64,000 bases of DNA from Sphingomonas_E sp042693015 (GTDB lineage: Bacteria; Pseudomonadota; Alphaproteobacteria; Sphingomonadales; Sphingomonadaceae). The stretch is from positions 3,410,001 through 3,474,000 of the forward strand of contig NZ_CP170544.1 of NCBI RefSeq assembly GCF_042693015.1. The letters run 5' to 3'. Made by a program: the position numbers and the translations under genes. The notes under the pieces are model-generated. The model was not told the DNA's origin and made no database searches. It worked only from the letters and a program-made list of their open reading frames with translations. Positions 1 to 7,327 of the stretch are shown here, piece after piece (the stretch's first letter is position 1; each line of letters begins with the position of its first letter).

Positions 1-929
1 GCGGTGACGACACCCAGTTTGAGTTCGGACGATGTCGGGATGATCCGCACCGCGACATCCGCCAGGGTGAGCAATGCCGCGCCGGCCAGCAGCGACGGCA
101 GCAGGATCGCCGAGGGCGACCGATCAGTGAGCGGGCGGACGATATGCGGCACGATCAGGCCGATGAAGCCGATCGCGCCGGAGATGGAGACCGCTCCACC
201 AACACCGATCGCCACGCCCAGCAACAGCCGCCACCGCACGCGCTTGAGATCGACGCCGAGCGACGCTGCGCCATCCTCGCCCAAGGTCAGCGCGTCGAGC
301 GCGCGGCCATTCCACAATAGCAACCCGACGCCGACGAAGATGCACGGCAGCGCGATCCAGACATGCTGGAATGACCGATCCTCCAGCGAACCCATCAGCC
401 AGGTCATGATCTCCATCGCCGCAAAGGGATTGGGCGACAGGTTGAGCGCGAGGCTGGTCGCCGCGACCGCCAATGTGCTGAGAGCAATGCCGGCGAGGAT
501 CAGGGTCAAAGGGCTTTCCGACCGGCCGGCGAGCATGGCCAGCACCGCGAGGCCGGCAAAGGCGCCGATGATGGCGAGCAGTGGCAGCATCACCGGATGC
601 AGCGCCGCCACGCCAAAATAGAGCGCGCCGACCGCGCCCAACGCTGCGGTGCTTGAGACGCCGAGAACGGACGGTTCGGCCAGCGGGTTGCGCAGATAGC
701 CTTGCAGAGCCGCACCCGACACGCCCAGCATCGCGCCCACCGATAGTGACAGCAATGCCCGCGGCAGACGCAATTCGATCAAAATGGTGCGCGCGATCGC
801 ATCGCCGTCCCCCGCGAGCACCGCGCCGATACGCGACCAGCCGAGCGGCACCGCCCCCACGCAGAGCGACAGCAACCCCGCCACGCCGGCGAGCAAGGTC
901 AGGCCCAGAATCAGGACAAGACGGTTCAT
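1..929 (-). CDS. btuC: FecCD/BtuC-family ABC transporter permease, 3' end cut off by the window
   Basis: Inner-membrane permease of an iron-siderophore or vitamin B12 importer. About 309 residues are visible from an ATG at 929; the family is about 330 long, so only the last 20 or so are missing. The frame reads as continuous hydrophobic segments and carries FecCD signatures: LPRALLSLSVGAMLGVSGAA and QGYLRNPLAEPSVLG near the N-terminus, then GAIGFIGLIVPHIVRPL and ELKLGVVT near the visible end. It is divergent from the BtuF-like binding protein, starting 41 bp away, and close to cobO with its cobalamin riboswitch. That context favours B12 over iron, but substrate cannot be read from the permease alone. 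Confidence 0.9.
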   Translation of the reverse strand, partial: MNRLVLILGLTLLAGVAGLLSLCVGAVPLGWSRIGAVLAGDGDAIARTILIELRLPRALLSLSVGAMLGVSGAALQGYLRNPLAEPSVLGVSSTAALGAVGALYFGVAALHPVMLPLLAIIGAFAGLAVLAMLAGRSESPLTLILAGIALSTLAVAATSLALNLSPNPFAAMEIMTWLMGSLEDRSFQHVWIALPCIFVGVGLLLWNGRALDALTLGEDGAASLGVDLKRVRWRLLLGVAIGVGGAVSISGAIGFIGLIVPHIVRPLTDRSPSAILLPSLLAGAALLTLADVAVRIIPTSSELKLGVVT

Positions 930-970
930 CCGCTTGTCTCCGTCCACACTTCTTGCCATGCCGCGCGGCG

Positions 971-1783
971 ATGATCGCGCATATGATCCGCCTGCTGCCG
1001 CTGATGCTCTGCCTTGCCGCCGCGACGGCCGAGGCGAGGCCGCAACGGATCGTCTCGCTCAATCTCTGCGCCGACCAATATCTGATCGCGCTCGCCGATC
1101 CCGATCAGATCGCCGCGCTGACCCCGCTGGCGCGCGATCCGGTAATGTCCGCTGGCGCAGCCAGGGCGCGCAGCCTGCCGGTGGCGAACGGCCATGCCGA
1201 GGAAGTGCTGGCGCGCAACCCCGACCTGATCCTCGCCAGCCCGTTCCGCCGGCGTGAAGCGCTCGCCGCAGTCGATGGCAGCGGCAAGATGACGATCGAT
1301 GTCCCGCCGGCGGAAAGCTATGCCGCGATCGTCGAGCAGATCCGCCTGGTCGCCCGCGCGGTCGGCCATCCGGCGCGTGGCGAGGCGTTGATCCGGCAGA
1401 TGGATGCGGAACTCGCCACGATCCCGCGCAGCGGCCGCGGCCGGGTCGCGGCTTATTATCAGCGGCGCGGTTACATGACTGGAACCGGCACGCTGATCGA
1501 CGAGCTGATGGGGCGGATTGGCCTCGTCAATCTTGCCAACAAGCTCGACAAGCCTGCGCTGGCCCTCATCTCGCTTGAGGAGATGGTCGCCTCGCGGCCC
1601 GATTTCCTGATTGTCGAAAGCAATGCCGACAAGGTCGTCGACCAGGGGACCGAGATGCTCCACCATCCGGCGCTCCGCCCGATCCCGCGACTTGCACTGC
1701 CGCAGGCGTGGACGGTGTGCGGCGGCCCGGCCTATGTGCTGGCCGCAAAGAGCCTCGCGGCGCAGTTGCAGGCCCGCCACTAG
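971..1783 (+). CDS. btuF: Periplasmic cobalamin-binding protein of an ABC transporter (BtuF-like)
   Basis: Protein of 270 residues with an N-terminal signal peptide (MIAHMIRLLPLMLCLAAATA, then EA). The mature part opens with RPQRIVSLNLCADQYLIAL, typical of class III binding proteins of the BtuF/FepB type, and continues with NPDLILASPFRR and a C-terminal lobe ending in WTVCGGPAYVLAAKSLA. It would capture the corrinoid in the periplasm and pass it to the BtuC-like permease. A longer upstream open frame is antisense to btuC; the ATG at 971 directly before the signal peptide is preferred, with 983 as alternative. Its stop shares the tetranucleotide CTAG with the stop of convergent cobO. Confidence 0.88.
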   Translation: MIAHMIRLLPLMLCLAAATAEARPQRIVSLNLCADQYLIALADPDQIAALTPLARDPVMSAGAARARSLPVANGHAEEVLARNPDLILASPFRRREALAAVDGSGKMTIDVPPAESYAAIVEQIRLVARAVGHPARGEALIRQMDAELATIPRSGRGRVAAYYQRRGYMTGTGTLIDELMGRIGLVNLANKLDKPALALISLEEMVASRPDFLIVESNADKVVDQGTEMLHHPALRPIPRLALPQAWTVCGGPAYVLAAKSLAAQLQARH

Positions 1784-2403
1784 AACTCGATCCCCGCCTG
1801 CGCCTTCACGCCTGCGCGGAAGGGATGCTTCACCTGCGCCATCTCGGTGACGAGATCGGCAACCTCCAGCAGTTCCGCGGGTGCGTTGCGTCCCGTTACC
1901 ACGACATGTTTCATCGCCGGCCGGGCGGCGAGCCCGTCCAGCACCTCATCCACCGGCAGATAGTCGTAACGCAAGACGATGTTGAGCTCATCGGCGATGA
2001 CCATGGAATAAGCGGGATCGGCGATCATCCGCTTCACCTCGTCCCACGCGGCGCGCGTCACCTCGATGTCCCGCGCCCGGTCCTGCGTGTCCCAGGTGAA
2101 GCCTTCGCCCATCGGCTTGAACTCGACGAGATCGGGGAAGGCGTCGAGTACGACCTTCTCGCCGGTGCTCATCGCACCCTTGATGAACTGGACGATACCG
2201 ACCTTGCGGCCATGGCCCATCATGCGAATGGCAAGCCCGAGCGCGGCAGTGGTCTTACCCTTGCCGGCGCCGGTGTGGACCATCAGCAGCCCCTTCTCGA
2301 TCGTCTTGGCGGCGATCTTCCGGCGTTGTGCAGCTTGCACTTTCTTCATTTTGGCGGTGTGGCGCTCGGCCTCCGCCTCAGTGACCGTATCGGTCTTCTC
2401 CAT
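1780..2403 (-). CDS. cobO: Corrinoid adenosyltransferase CobO (cob(I)yrinic acid a,c-diamide adenosyltransferase)
   Basis: ATP:corrinoid adenosyltransferase of 207 residues that attaches the 5'-deoxyadenosyl group to reduced corrinoids. The Walker A motif HTGAGKGKTTAALG is near residue 43, followed by GIVQFIKGAMSTGE and the Walker B-like strand MVIADELNIVLRYDYL; VVVTGRNAP and the end HPFRAGVKAQAGIEF are family signatures. The ATG at 2403 has AGGGGG seven bases upstream; the frame stays open to 2487 but that start would lie just beneath the riboswitch. The gene lies about 110 nt downstream of a cobalamin aptamer and is therefore expected to be switched off by adenosylcobalamin. It overlaps convergent btuF by 4 nt. 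Confidence 0.95.
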   Translation of the reverse strand: MEKTDTVTEAEAERHTAKMKKVQAAQRRKIAAKTIEKGLLMVHTGAGKGKTTAALGLAIRMMGHGRKVGIVQFIKGAMSTGEKVVLDAFPDLVEFKPMGEGFTWDTQDRARDIEVTRAAWDEVKRMIADPAYSMVIADELNIVLRYDYLPVDEVLDGLAARPAMKHVVVTGRNAPAELLEVADLVTEMAQVKHPFRAGVKAQAGIEF

Positions 2404-2514
2404 GCGATCCCCCTGCCCAACGATCGCGACGGGCACATCGCGCCCGCCGCTCCACGTCGCCCAGACGGAGCACCGCGCCACGACCATTCCCTGGGCCGGG
2501 GCAAGAGCGACCCG

Positions 2515-2695
2515 CGCCGGCAGGTCTCCTGGCTCGCGGGTCAGGGCCAGGCGGGCCGCCTTCTCGGGAGTTATCCCAATGGCAAATGGCCCGCTGGCTC
2601 GCCGCTTACAGTTGCAGGGTCAGCCGCGGATTTGGGCGGAAGATGCCGCCCGTACCGCATTCCCTTTCAAAGCCCCGAGAAGGGGCACCGGCGCG
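2515..2695 (-). promoter_or_regulatory. Cobalamin riboswitch upstream of cobO
   Basis: Read on the minus strand the region contains the ordered conserved blocks of the B12 aptamer: GGTGCCC, AAGGGAATGCGGT, CTGCAACTGTAAGCGG, and the B12 box GAGCCAGGAGACCTGCC at about 2519-2535. The next gene in that direction is cobO, starting at 2403. Block order and spacing match the family closely, so the call rests on direct sequence recognition. The expression platform was not folded. Confidence 0.96.
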
Positions 2696-2734
2696 TTGGG
2701 CCACGTCCTAGCCGCTTTCGCCGGTGCCGCCAAA

Positions 2735-3088
2735 TCACATTTCGATGATGGGCTGGAAGCCGCCGTAAATCATGCGCTTGCCGTCGAACGGCGGATTGTC
2801 CGACTGCCCCTTCAGGCGCGGATCGGCCATCACCTTCTGGTTGATCGCATCGCGCGCCTCGCGCGACGGATAGGTGATCCACGAAAAGATCGTCGTCTCG
2901 CCCTCCTCCTGATGCACCGCGCGCGGGAAGGAGGTCAGCTCGCCATAGGGAACGTCATCGGCGAGGCATTCGACATAGGAAATCGCGCCATGTTCCTTCC
3001 AGACTTCGCCGGCGAGGGTCGCGAGCTTCTTATAATCCTCGATCTTATCCTTGCGGACCGCCACGATGAAACCGTCGACATAGGGCAT
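2735..3088 (-). CDS. DUF1428 family protein
   Basis: Small cytoplasmic protein of 117 residues with a DUF1428 (dimeric alpha-beta barrel-like) pattern: MPYVDGFIVAVRKDKIEDYK at the start, ISYVECLADDVPYG in the middle, and SREARDAINQKVMADPRL then DGKRMIYGGFQPII at the end. The start at 3088 follows the strong ribosome site AAGGAGAG; the frame stays open further upstream without a better start. No enzyme activity is established for the family. It lies between the cobalamin riboswitch and the divergent PhnA-like gene, with no visible functional link to either. Confidence 0.85.
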   Translation of the reverse strand: MPYVDGFIVAVRKDKIEDYKKLATLAGEVWKEHGAISYVECLADDVPYGELTSFPRAVHQEEGETTIFSWITYPSREARDAINQKVMADPRLKGQSDNPPFDGKRMIYGGFQPIIEM

Positions 3089-3195
3089 CGCTCTCTCCTT
3101 CTGCTTTTGGCTGGCTTGCCAGCCAACGGGTCGGGGGTGACATGGTTCCGGGCGCGGTATAGGTGGCCCGCTCTCGCGATCACAGGAGCAGCGGC

Positions 3196-3498
3196 ATGAG
3201 CGGCGGCGAAGACTATGTCTATGACGAGGCATCCGGCGAATGGATCAGCCCGGCCGAGGCCGCCGCGCGGCAGCCGACGGGCGGCGTCGAGGTCCGTGAC
3301 GCAGTCGGCAATCTGCTGGCCGACGGTGATCAGGTGACGTTGATCAAGGATTTGAAGGTCAAGGGCGCCAACCAGACATTGAAGCGCGGCACGCTGATCA
3401 AGTCGATCCGCTTGACCGGCGACGCGCAGGAGATCGATTGCCGGTTCGAGGGGATCAAGGGCCTGGTGCTCCGCGCGGAGTTCGTCAAGAAACGCTGA
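3196..3498 (+). CDS. PhnA-domain protein (YjdM-like) lacking the zinc-ribbon cysteines
   Basis: Protein of 100 residues whose C-terminal two-thirds match the PhnA domain: VRDAVGNLLADGDQVTLIKD, LKVKGANQTLKRGT, then IDCRFEGIKGLVLRAEFVKK. The family usually has an N-terminal zinc ribbon with two cysteine pairs. Here the equivalent stretch YVYDEASGEWISPAEAA keeps the spacing but has no cysteine, so zinc binding is lost. The name alkylphosphonate utilisation is historical and no phn genes are nearby. The ATG at 3196 follows AGGAGCAG; an upstream ATG at 3163 would add 11 residues and is less likely. Confidence 0.85.
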   Translation: MSGGEDYVYDEASGEWISPAEAAARQPTGGVEVRDAVGNLLADGDQVTLIKDLKVKGANQTLKRGTLIKSIRLTGDAQEIDCRFEGIKGLVLRAEFVKKR

Positions 3499-3565
3499 GG
3501 CGCCGGATTGGCCGCCTGGTTCGGCCATGTTATTTCCTGCCACCCCATGGACAGGGAGCCGCATC

Positions 3566-4297
3566 GTGGTGAAGATCCTGACTCCGCCCGCTCTGTTGTT
3601 CGCGCTGCTGCTGAGCGGCTGCGGCGGCGCTCCCACGAAGGAAGCGAACGCGGACAACGCCGCCGCGCCTGCCGCGACCAGCTTTGCCTGGCCGGCATCG
3701 CTGCGGCCGATCGGCGATGGCTATCCGGTAGCGGGGAATAACTGCCGCCGGGTGGGTGAGTCCGCCGCAACGTCCAATTATCTGGATGATTCCGCGGTAC
3801 TGGTCGGCTGTCCGGGCACGCCGGATGGAGCGGAGGCGCAGGCGCTGATCTCCTCCAAGGGCGGCCGCGTGGTTGGCGAGGTCGACGGCGTGACCTTGAT
3901 CTCCGTGCCGATGGGCGACGCCAACCAGGGCATGCCGGCGGCGGGAGCGGCGCAGGTGGACGAGAGCGTCGACGCCAAGGTGAAGGGCACCAACTTCAAC
4001 GCCACCGGCGATGTCGCCTGTTCGGGCCTGCCGGACGGGCAGGCGGCGGGCCGTTGCCAGGCGGGCGTGGTGCGCAAAACCGACGGCAGCGCCGACCTGA
4101 CCGTCACCTGGCCCGACAAGCGCACGCGGACTTTGTTCTTCGACGCCAAGACCAATGTCAGCGGGGCGGACACCAGCCAGGCCGACGGATCGGCCAAATA
4201 TGCGGTGAAGGGCATCCGCAAGGCGCCCGACCTGATCATCGTCACGATCGGGCCCGAACGCTATGAGATACCGGACGCGCTGATCGTCGGAGGCTGA
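3566..4297 (+). CDS. Hypothetical lipoprotein
   Basis: Predicted lipoprotein of about 243 residues. The signal peptide LTPPALLFALLLSGCGG ends in a lipobox with the lipidation cysteine in LLSGC. The mature part is alanine- and glycine-rich with scattered cysteines (NNCRRVG, VGCPGTPDG, VACSGLPDG) and a C-terminal segment PDLIIVTIGPERYEIPDAL. I do not recognise a characterised domain. A GTG at 3566 after GGGAG is preferred over the ATG at 3527, which would put 13 polar residues before the signal peptide. The next gene follows after 3 nt, so the two are probably cotranscribed. Confidence 0.72.
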   Translation: MVKILTPPALLFALLLSGCGGAPTKEANADNAAAPAATSFAWPASLRPIGDGYPVAGNNCRRVGESAATSNYLDDSAVLVGCPGTPDGAEAQALISSKGGRVVGEVDGVTLISVPMGDANQGMPAAGAAQVDESVDAKVKGTNFNATGDVACSGLPDGQAAGRCQAGVVRKTDGSADLTVTWPDKRTRTLFFDAKTNVSGADTSQADGSAKYAVKGIRKAPDLIIVTIGPERYEIPDALIVGG

Positions 4298-4300
4298 GCC

Positions 4301-4729
4301 ATGGCCGATCCCATCCGCGGCGGCTTCCATCATGTCGACCTCAATGTCAGCGATGTTGCCGCGGCGAAGGCTGTTTACGGGCCGGTGCTGGAATTCCTCG
4401 GTTACAAGCTGGTCAAGGATGATGCCGGCGGCTGCGAGTGGGACCTGCCCGGCGAAGGCCGCGGCGCTTCGCTCGGCCTGTTGCAGTGCGATCCGGCGCT
4501 GAAGGATCATGTTCACAAGCGCTACGCCCCCGGCCTGCATCATCTTTCCTGGCGGGCGGAGAGCCGGGCGGATGTGGACCGACTGCACGAACTGCTGGTC
4601 GAGCGGGGCATCACGGTGCTCGATCCGCCGGCGCATTATCCGCAATATTCGGGCGATTATTATGCCGTCTTCTTCGAAGACCCCGACGGCATGAAATTGG
4701 AGCTGGTCCACGCGCCGGGCTGGATCTGA
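4301..4729 (+). CDS. VOC-family (glyoxalase/dioxygenase fold) protein
   Basis: Protein of 142 residues with two beta-alpha-beta-beta-beta modules of the vicinal oxygen chelate fold. The first opens with GGFHHVDLNVSDVAAAKAVY and the second with PGLHHLSWRAESRADVDRLH; the end FFEDPDGMKLELVHAP supplies the usual C-terminal metal-ligand glutamate region. Likely metal ligands are a histidine in FHHVDL, a histidine in LHHLSW and the glutamate in KLELVH. Substrate is unknown; members include glyoxalase I, dioxygenases and resistance proteins. It starts 3 nt after the lipoprotein gene. Confidence 0.88.
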   Translation: MADPIRGGFHHVDLNVSDVAAAKAVYGPVLEFLGYKLVKDDAGGCEWDLPGEGRGASLGLLQCDPALKDHVHKRYAPGLHHLSWRAESRADVDRLHELLVERGITVLDPPAHYPQYSGDYYAVFFEDPDGMKLELVHAPGWI

Positions 4730-4738
4730 TCGCTCCCA

Positions 4739-5287
4739 TCAGAACAGGCTGAGCTGCGGGCCTTCCGCCCCGCTCAGCGACCAGCGGCCGAGTATGTCGT
4801 GCCGCGTTTCGCCGACATGGCTGTGGATCAGGACCAAGTCCTCCACCAACCAGCGATAGCCGGGCACCAGCCGATTGCAACTGAGCCCGCCGCGATAGGA
4901 CAAGGTGATGTGCGGATCGTGGGCGTAGCCTTCACGCAGCTTGCACCCCTTGCGACGCATGCCGGATTCGATCTGGCGGAACAGATCGCCCATCGGCCGG
5001 CTGCGGCGGCTGAGCCGAAGCGCCATATAACCCGGCCTGGCCATGATCCGATCGAACTGACAGATGAAGGGGTCCGCCGCGATCCCCTGCCCCACCGCCA
5101 GCAATGCCGCCGCCACTTCCGGCCGGGGGCTGGGGAAATCATCGGTTATCCCGATCGTCGAATGCACGCGATCCGCGCGCTGGTGCTGCGCGCCGGGATC
5201 GAGCCGAACGGCTTCCTGCACCATCTGCCGCGCCATCTGATCGGGCGGCAGAAAGGCGAAGAAATAGCGATGGAGATCGGCAGCCAC
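4739..5287 (-). CDS. 2'-5' RNA ligase / cyclic phosphodiesterase family protein (LigT-like)
   Basis: Soluble 2H phosphoesterase of about 182 residues. Both catalytic H-x-T/S-x motifs are present, HSTIGI near residue 48 and HITLSY near residue 139, flanking a domain that starts RYFFAFLPPDQMARQM. Family members act on 2',3'-cyclic or 2'-5' linked RNA ends. I chose a GTG start at 5287 because GGAGAAG sits five bases upstream and the protein then begins close to the family start; an ATG at 5320 would add 11 residues but has a poor ribosome site. It is convergent with the VOC gene. Confidence 0.85.
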   Translation of the reverse strand: MAADLHRYFFAFLPPDQMARQMVQEAVRLDPGAQHQRADRVHSTIGITDDFPSPRPEVAAALLAVGQGIAADPFICQFDRIMARPGYMALRLSRRSRPMGDLFRQIESGMRRKGCKLREGYAHDPHITLSYRGGLSCNRLVPGYRWLVEDLVLIHSHVGETRHDILGRWSLSGAEGPQLSLF

Positions 5288-5358
5288 GGAAACTTCTCCG
5301 AATCGGACGGATGTTCCCATTATGTTCTCAATCGCGACCTCTGTCGAATCTCCCCGCG

Positions 5359-5718
5359 CTACCGCGCCTTGCCCGCGGCCTCCAGTTCCGCGGCGCTCGC
5401 CACTTGGACGACACCGGCATTGCCGAGGATGATGACCCAGCGACTCTTGTCCTCGCAGGTCGCGGCCCAGGCCGGCTGGCCGTTGACGTCGGGGATCGCG
5501 GTGGCTTCCGTCACCTGCTGGCATGGCCGGCCGGCATCATGGATCGCGCGGTAGAAGACGGCGTTGCGTTCGGTATCCGTCATCGCCCGCAGCCGCTCGG
5601 CATAATCGCCCGCGGGCACGGTGATGTTGGCGGACGCCGTTCCGCCTTCCGACGCGGGCTTTCCGCAGGCAGCGAGCGGCAGGGCCAGGATGGTGGCGGC
5701 GATTAGCGGCCTGATCAT
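5359..5718 (-). CDS. Small hypothetical lipoprotein
   Basis: Protein of 119 residues with a lipoprotein signal peptide MIRPLIAATILALPLAACGK, lipobox LAAC. The mature part has two further cysteines (GRPCQQVTEA and WAATCEDKSRW) that could form a disulfide in the periplasm, and a C-terminal strand RWVIILGNAGVVQVASAAE. I do not recognise a named domain. The start at 5718 has AAGGAG about ten bases upstream. It points away from the phased-repeat element to its right. Confidence 0.75.
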   Translation of the reverse strand: MIRPLIAATILALPLAACGKPASEGGTASANITVPAGDYAERLRAMTDTERNAVFYRAIHDAGRPCQQVTEATAIPDVNGQPAWAATCEDKSRWVIILGNAGVVQVASAAELEAAGKAR

Positions 5719-5838
5719 TCTCCACACTCCTTTGATGTGGCGCGAGGCGGCAAGGCTGAGCCCCGCGGCATCGGCACAACGGACATCCCGCCCATCGGTT
5801 GCGCCGCCGATCTGATCCGGATGAGACGCCCCCACCAC

Positions 5839-6396
5839 CGAAGTTGAGGAAGTTGAGGCTTCCACGCGCTTTTGCCCGGATCGCGCCGGCGAAGCGGCTG
5901 AATGGCGACCGTGAGGCGACAGCGATGCGGCGGTAACGCGACACCTGCGCGACAGTGATGCGACATTGAGGCCCCGGACGCGCGACAGGCCTGCGTCGGC
6001 GGCGCGCCATCGCTGCGCCGCCGACGCATCAGCGGCGCGCCGGCGGGGCGACGGGCGCCAGCGAATCACGCGCGAAGGGATCGGCCAGTTGGCGCGCATG
6101 ATGAGCGAGCGCCTGATCCCAGGCGCGGACGAAAGGCGTGCCGGCAAGGCGTTGGCGCAGGCGATGCGCGCTCGACCGCGACATGCCCGCAGCCATCGCC
6201 GCGCGCGTGACCGATCCGCATTCGAGCAACGCGACGAGAAAGATGCGCTGCTTGGCCGGCGTCCACTGCGCACGATCCGGCGGTGCGGGCGGCGTTGGTT
6301 GGGTGACGTTCGGAGTGATGGGCTCCGGGGCGATGGGGTGGGGATGCGTGCTCATCGCCAAGGATGGAGCAGGCGGAATCCAAATAGGACAGCGGG
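5839..6396 (-). repeat. HTH-gene-carrying repeat element, copy 1 (head, gene, 11-bp phased array, tail)
   Basis: Read on the minus strand the element has a head CCGCTGTCCTATTTGGATT at 6396, the helix-turn-helix gene (6355-6029), an array of TGTCGC hexamers, and a tail made of GCAAAAGCGC and a 9-bp tandem repeat CTCAACTTC x2 ending at about 5839. On the plus strand the hexamer GCGACA or a variant begins at 5905, 5916, 5927, 5938, 5949, 5960, 5971, 5982, 5993, 6004 and 6015, exactly 11 bp apart; 5916, 5938, 5949, 5960 and 5982 are perfect. A second copy without the gene lies at 51328-51582. Confidence 0.85.
6029..6355 (-). CDS. Small helix-turn-helix protein of a sphingomonad-type family
   Basis: Protein of 108 residues. 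After a proline-rich N-terminus (PEPITPNVTQPTPPAPPD) comes a compact HTH-like core, WTPAKQRIFLVALLECGSVT then RAAMAAGMSRSSAHRLRQR, followed by AGTPFVRAWDQALAHHARQL. The pattern SVTRAAMAAGMSRSSAHRL looks like a DNA-binding helix-turn-helix of the sort seen in small terminase-like or LysR-like N-terminal domains. The family is common in sphingomonads as far as I recall, without an established role. Its stop codon falls at the edge of the 11-bp phased array, and a conserved leader (TGTCCTATTTGGATT) lies just upstream, so it may bind or regulate this element. The ATG at 6355 is preferred to a frame extension to 6448. Confidence 0.72.
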   Translation of the reverse strand: MSTHPHPIAPEPITPNVTQPTPPAPPDRAQWTPAKQRIFLVALLECGSVTRAAMAAGMSRSSAHRLRQRLAGTPFVRAWDQALAHHARQLADPFARDSLAPVAPPARR

Positions 6397-6480
6397 AACA
6401 GGCGATGTTGGATGGATTGAGCCGCTGGTGTTGCGTGCGGGCATCCATCAGACGCCTGCCAGCCGCCGATTAGCCGCCCA

Positions 6481-6885
6481 TCAGCCGAGCGTGACGAAGA
6501 TCTCCGCCTCGATCACCCACTGCCCGCCTTGCTCGCGCCATTTGGCGGAGTAGAGGCCCGATGCGGCGGGTGGGCCGCCGGCCTGCTCGCTGCCCTGCCA
6601 CTCGCCCTGTTCGAGCGCGATCGGCTCCACGGGCGAGACGGTGATGGTGCCGGGCGTGCGGACATAGACGAGGCGGGAACCGGAACCCGCTTTGGGTGCG
6701 GCGAACTCGCGCTGCCACACCTTCAACTGCGCGTTGCGCCCGGCGATGACGGCGCTGTCCGTGCCCGTGACCATCACGCAATCGCGGGCGAGGATCGGGC
6801 CGATGACGGCGGTGTCGCCCTCCGCAATGGCGCGGTTGAAGGCGGCGCGGCGGGCGCGGATGGCGATTTCGGCGGTGGCGGTCAT
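6481..6885 (-). CDS. NTF2-like / DUF4440 family protein
   Basis: Cytoplasmic protein of 134 residues with the NTF2-like cone fold pattern: an N-terminal helix EIAIRARRAAFNRAIAEGDT, then IGPILARDCVMVTGTDSAVI and RNAQLKVWQREFA, and a C-terminal sheet ending SAKWREQGGQWVIEAEIFVT. Proteins of this group are often small-molecule binding or isomerase-like, and many have no known substrate. No partner gene is evident; the Doc-like toxin gene lies 31 bp upstream on the same strand. Confidence 0.8.
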   Translation of the reverse strand: MTATAEIAIRARRAAFNRAIAEGDTAVIGPILARDCVMVTGTDSAVIAGRNAQLKVWQREFAAPKAGSGSRLVYVRTPGTITVSPVEPIALEQGEWQGSEQAGGPPAASGLYSAKWREQGGQWVIEAEIFVTLG

Positions 6886-6916
6886 GAACGGGGCTTAGCC
6901 GTTTGGGGGTGAATTG

Positions 6917-7318
6917 TCAGTCGGGCGCAATGCGCATGCGGAACCAATCGGCAAGATCGGCTTCAGCCATATCGCCGGCAGCGAATGCCAACATGGTGCG
7001 GGTGGCATCGGCCGCGGCGAAGCGCAGCGTCAGGCCATTGAGCGTGAGAAACAGACGGGCAAGCACCCAGCCGGTGCGCTTATTGCCGTCCGCGAAGGGA
7101 TGGTTGCGCACGATGCCAAAGGCATAGGCTGCGGCGAGCCGGCAGCGATCGTCCTCGCCATAGGTCCATTGGTTCATCGGGCGGGCGAGCGCGGATTCCA
7201 GCATCCCGGAATCGCGCAGGCCCGAAGGGCCGCCATGTTCGGCAAGCTGCCGGTCGTGGACGGCCAGGGCGACTTGCACCTCGATCCAGACGGGTTCGGC
7301 GCGTGCCGCGTCGGTCAC
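6917..7318 (-). CDS. Death-on-curing (Doc/Fic) family toxin
   Basis: Fic-domain protein of 133 residues. The catalytic Fic motif appears as HPFADGNKRTGWVLAR near residue 86, and the N-terminal Doc pattern WIEVQVALAVHDRQLAEHGG then GLRDSGMLESALARP is complete. Fic/Doc toxins transfer a phosphate or nucleotide group onto a target (Doc phosphorylates EF-Tu). The catalytic histidine, phosphate-binding loop and arginine are all present, so activity is plausible. The gene starts 9 bp after the stop of an AbrB-type antitoxin gene, so the two form a toxin-antitoxin operon. Confidence 0.92.
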   Translation of the reverse strand: MTDAARAEPVWIEVQVALAVHDRQLAEHGGPSGLRDSGMLESALARPMNQWTYGEDDRCRLAAAYAFGIVRNHPFADGNKRTGWVLARLFLTLNGLTLRFAAADATRTMLAFAAGDMAEADLADWFRMRIAPD

Positions 7319-7327
7319 GCAGTCACG

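Noticed and set aside
124..1062. 312-residue minus-strand open frame
   Set aside because: It is arginine-rich with no recognisable domain and overlaps the BtuC-like permease, which is read in another frame of the same strand with a complete FecCD pattern.
5905..6020. CRISPR-like array
   Set aside because: The repeat unit is 6 bp with 5-bp variable gaps. It has no 20-40 bp repeats or spacers and no cas genes.
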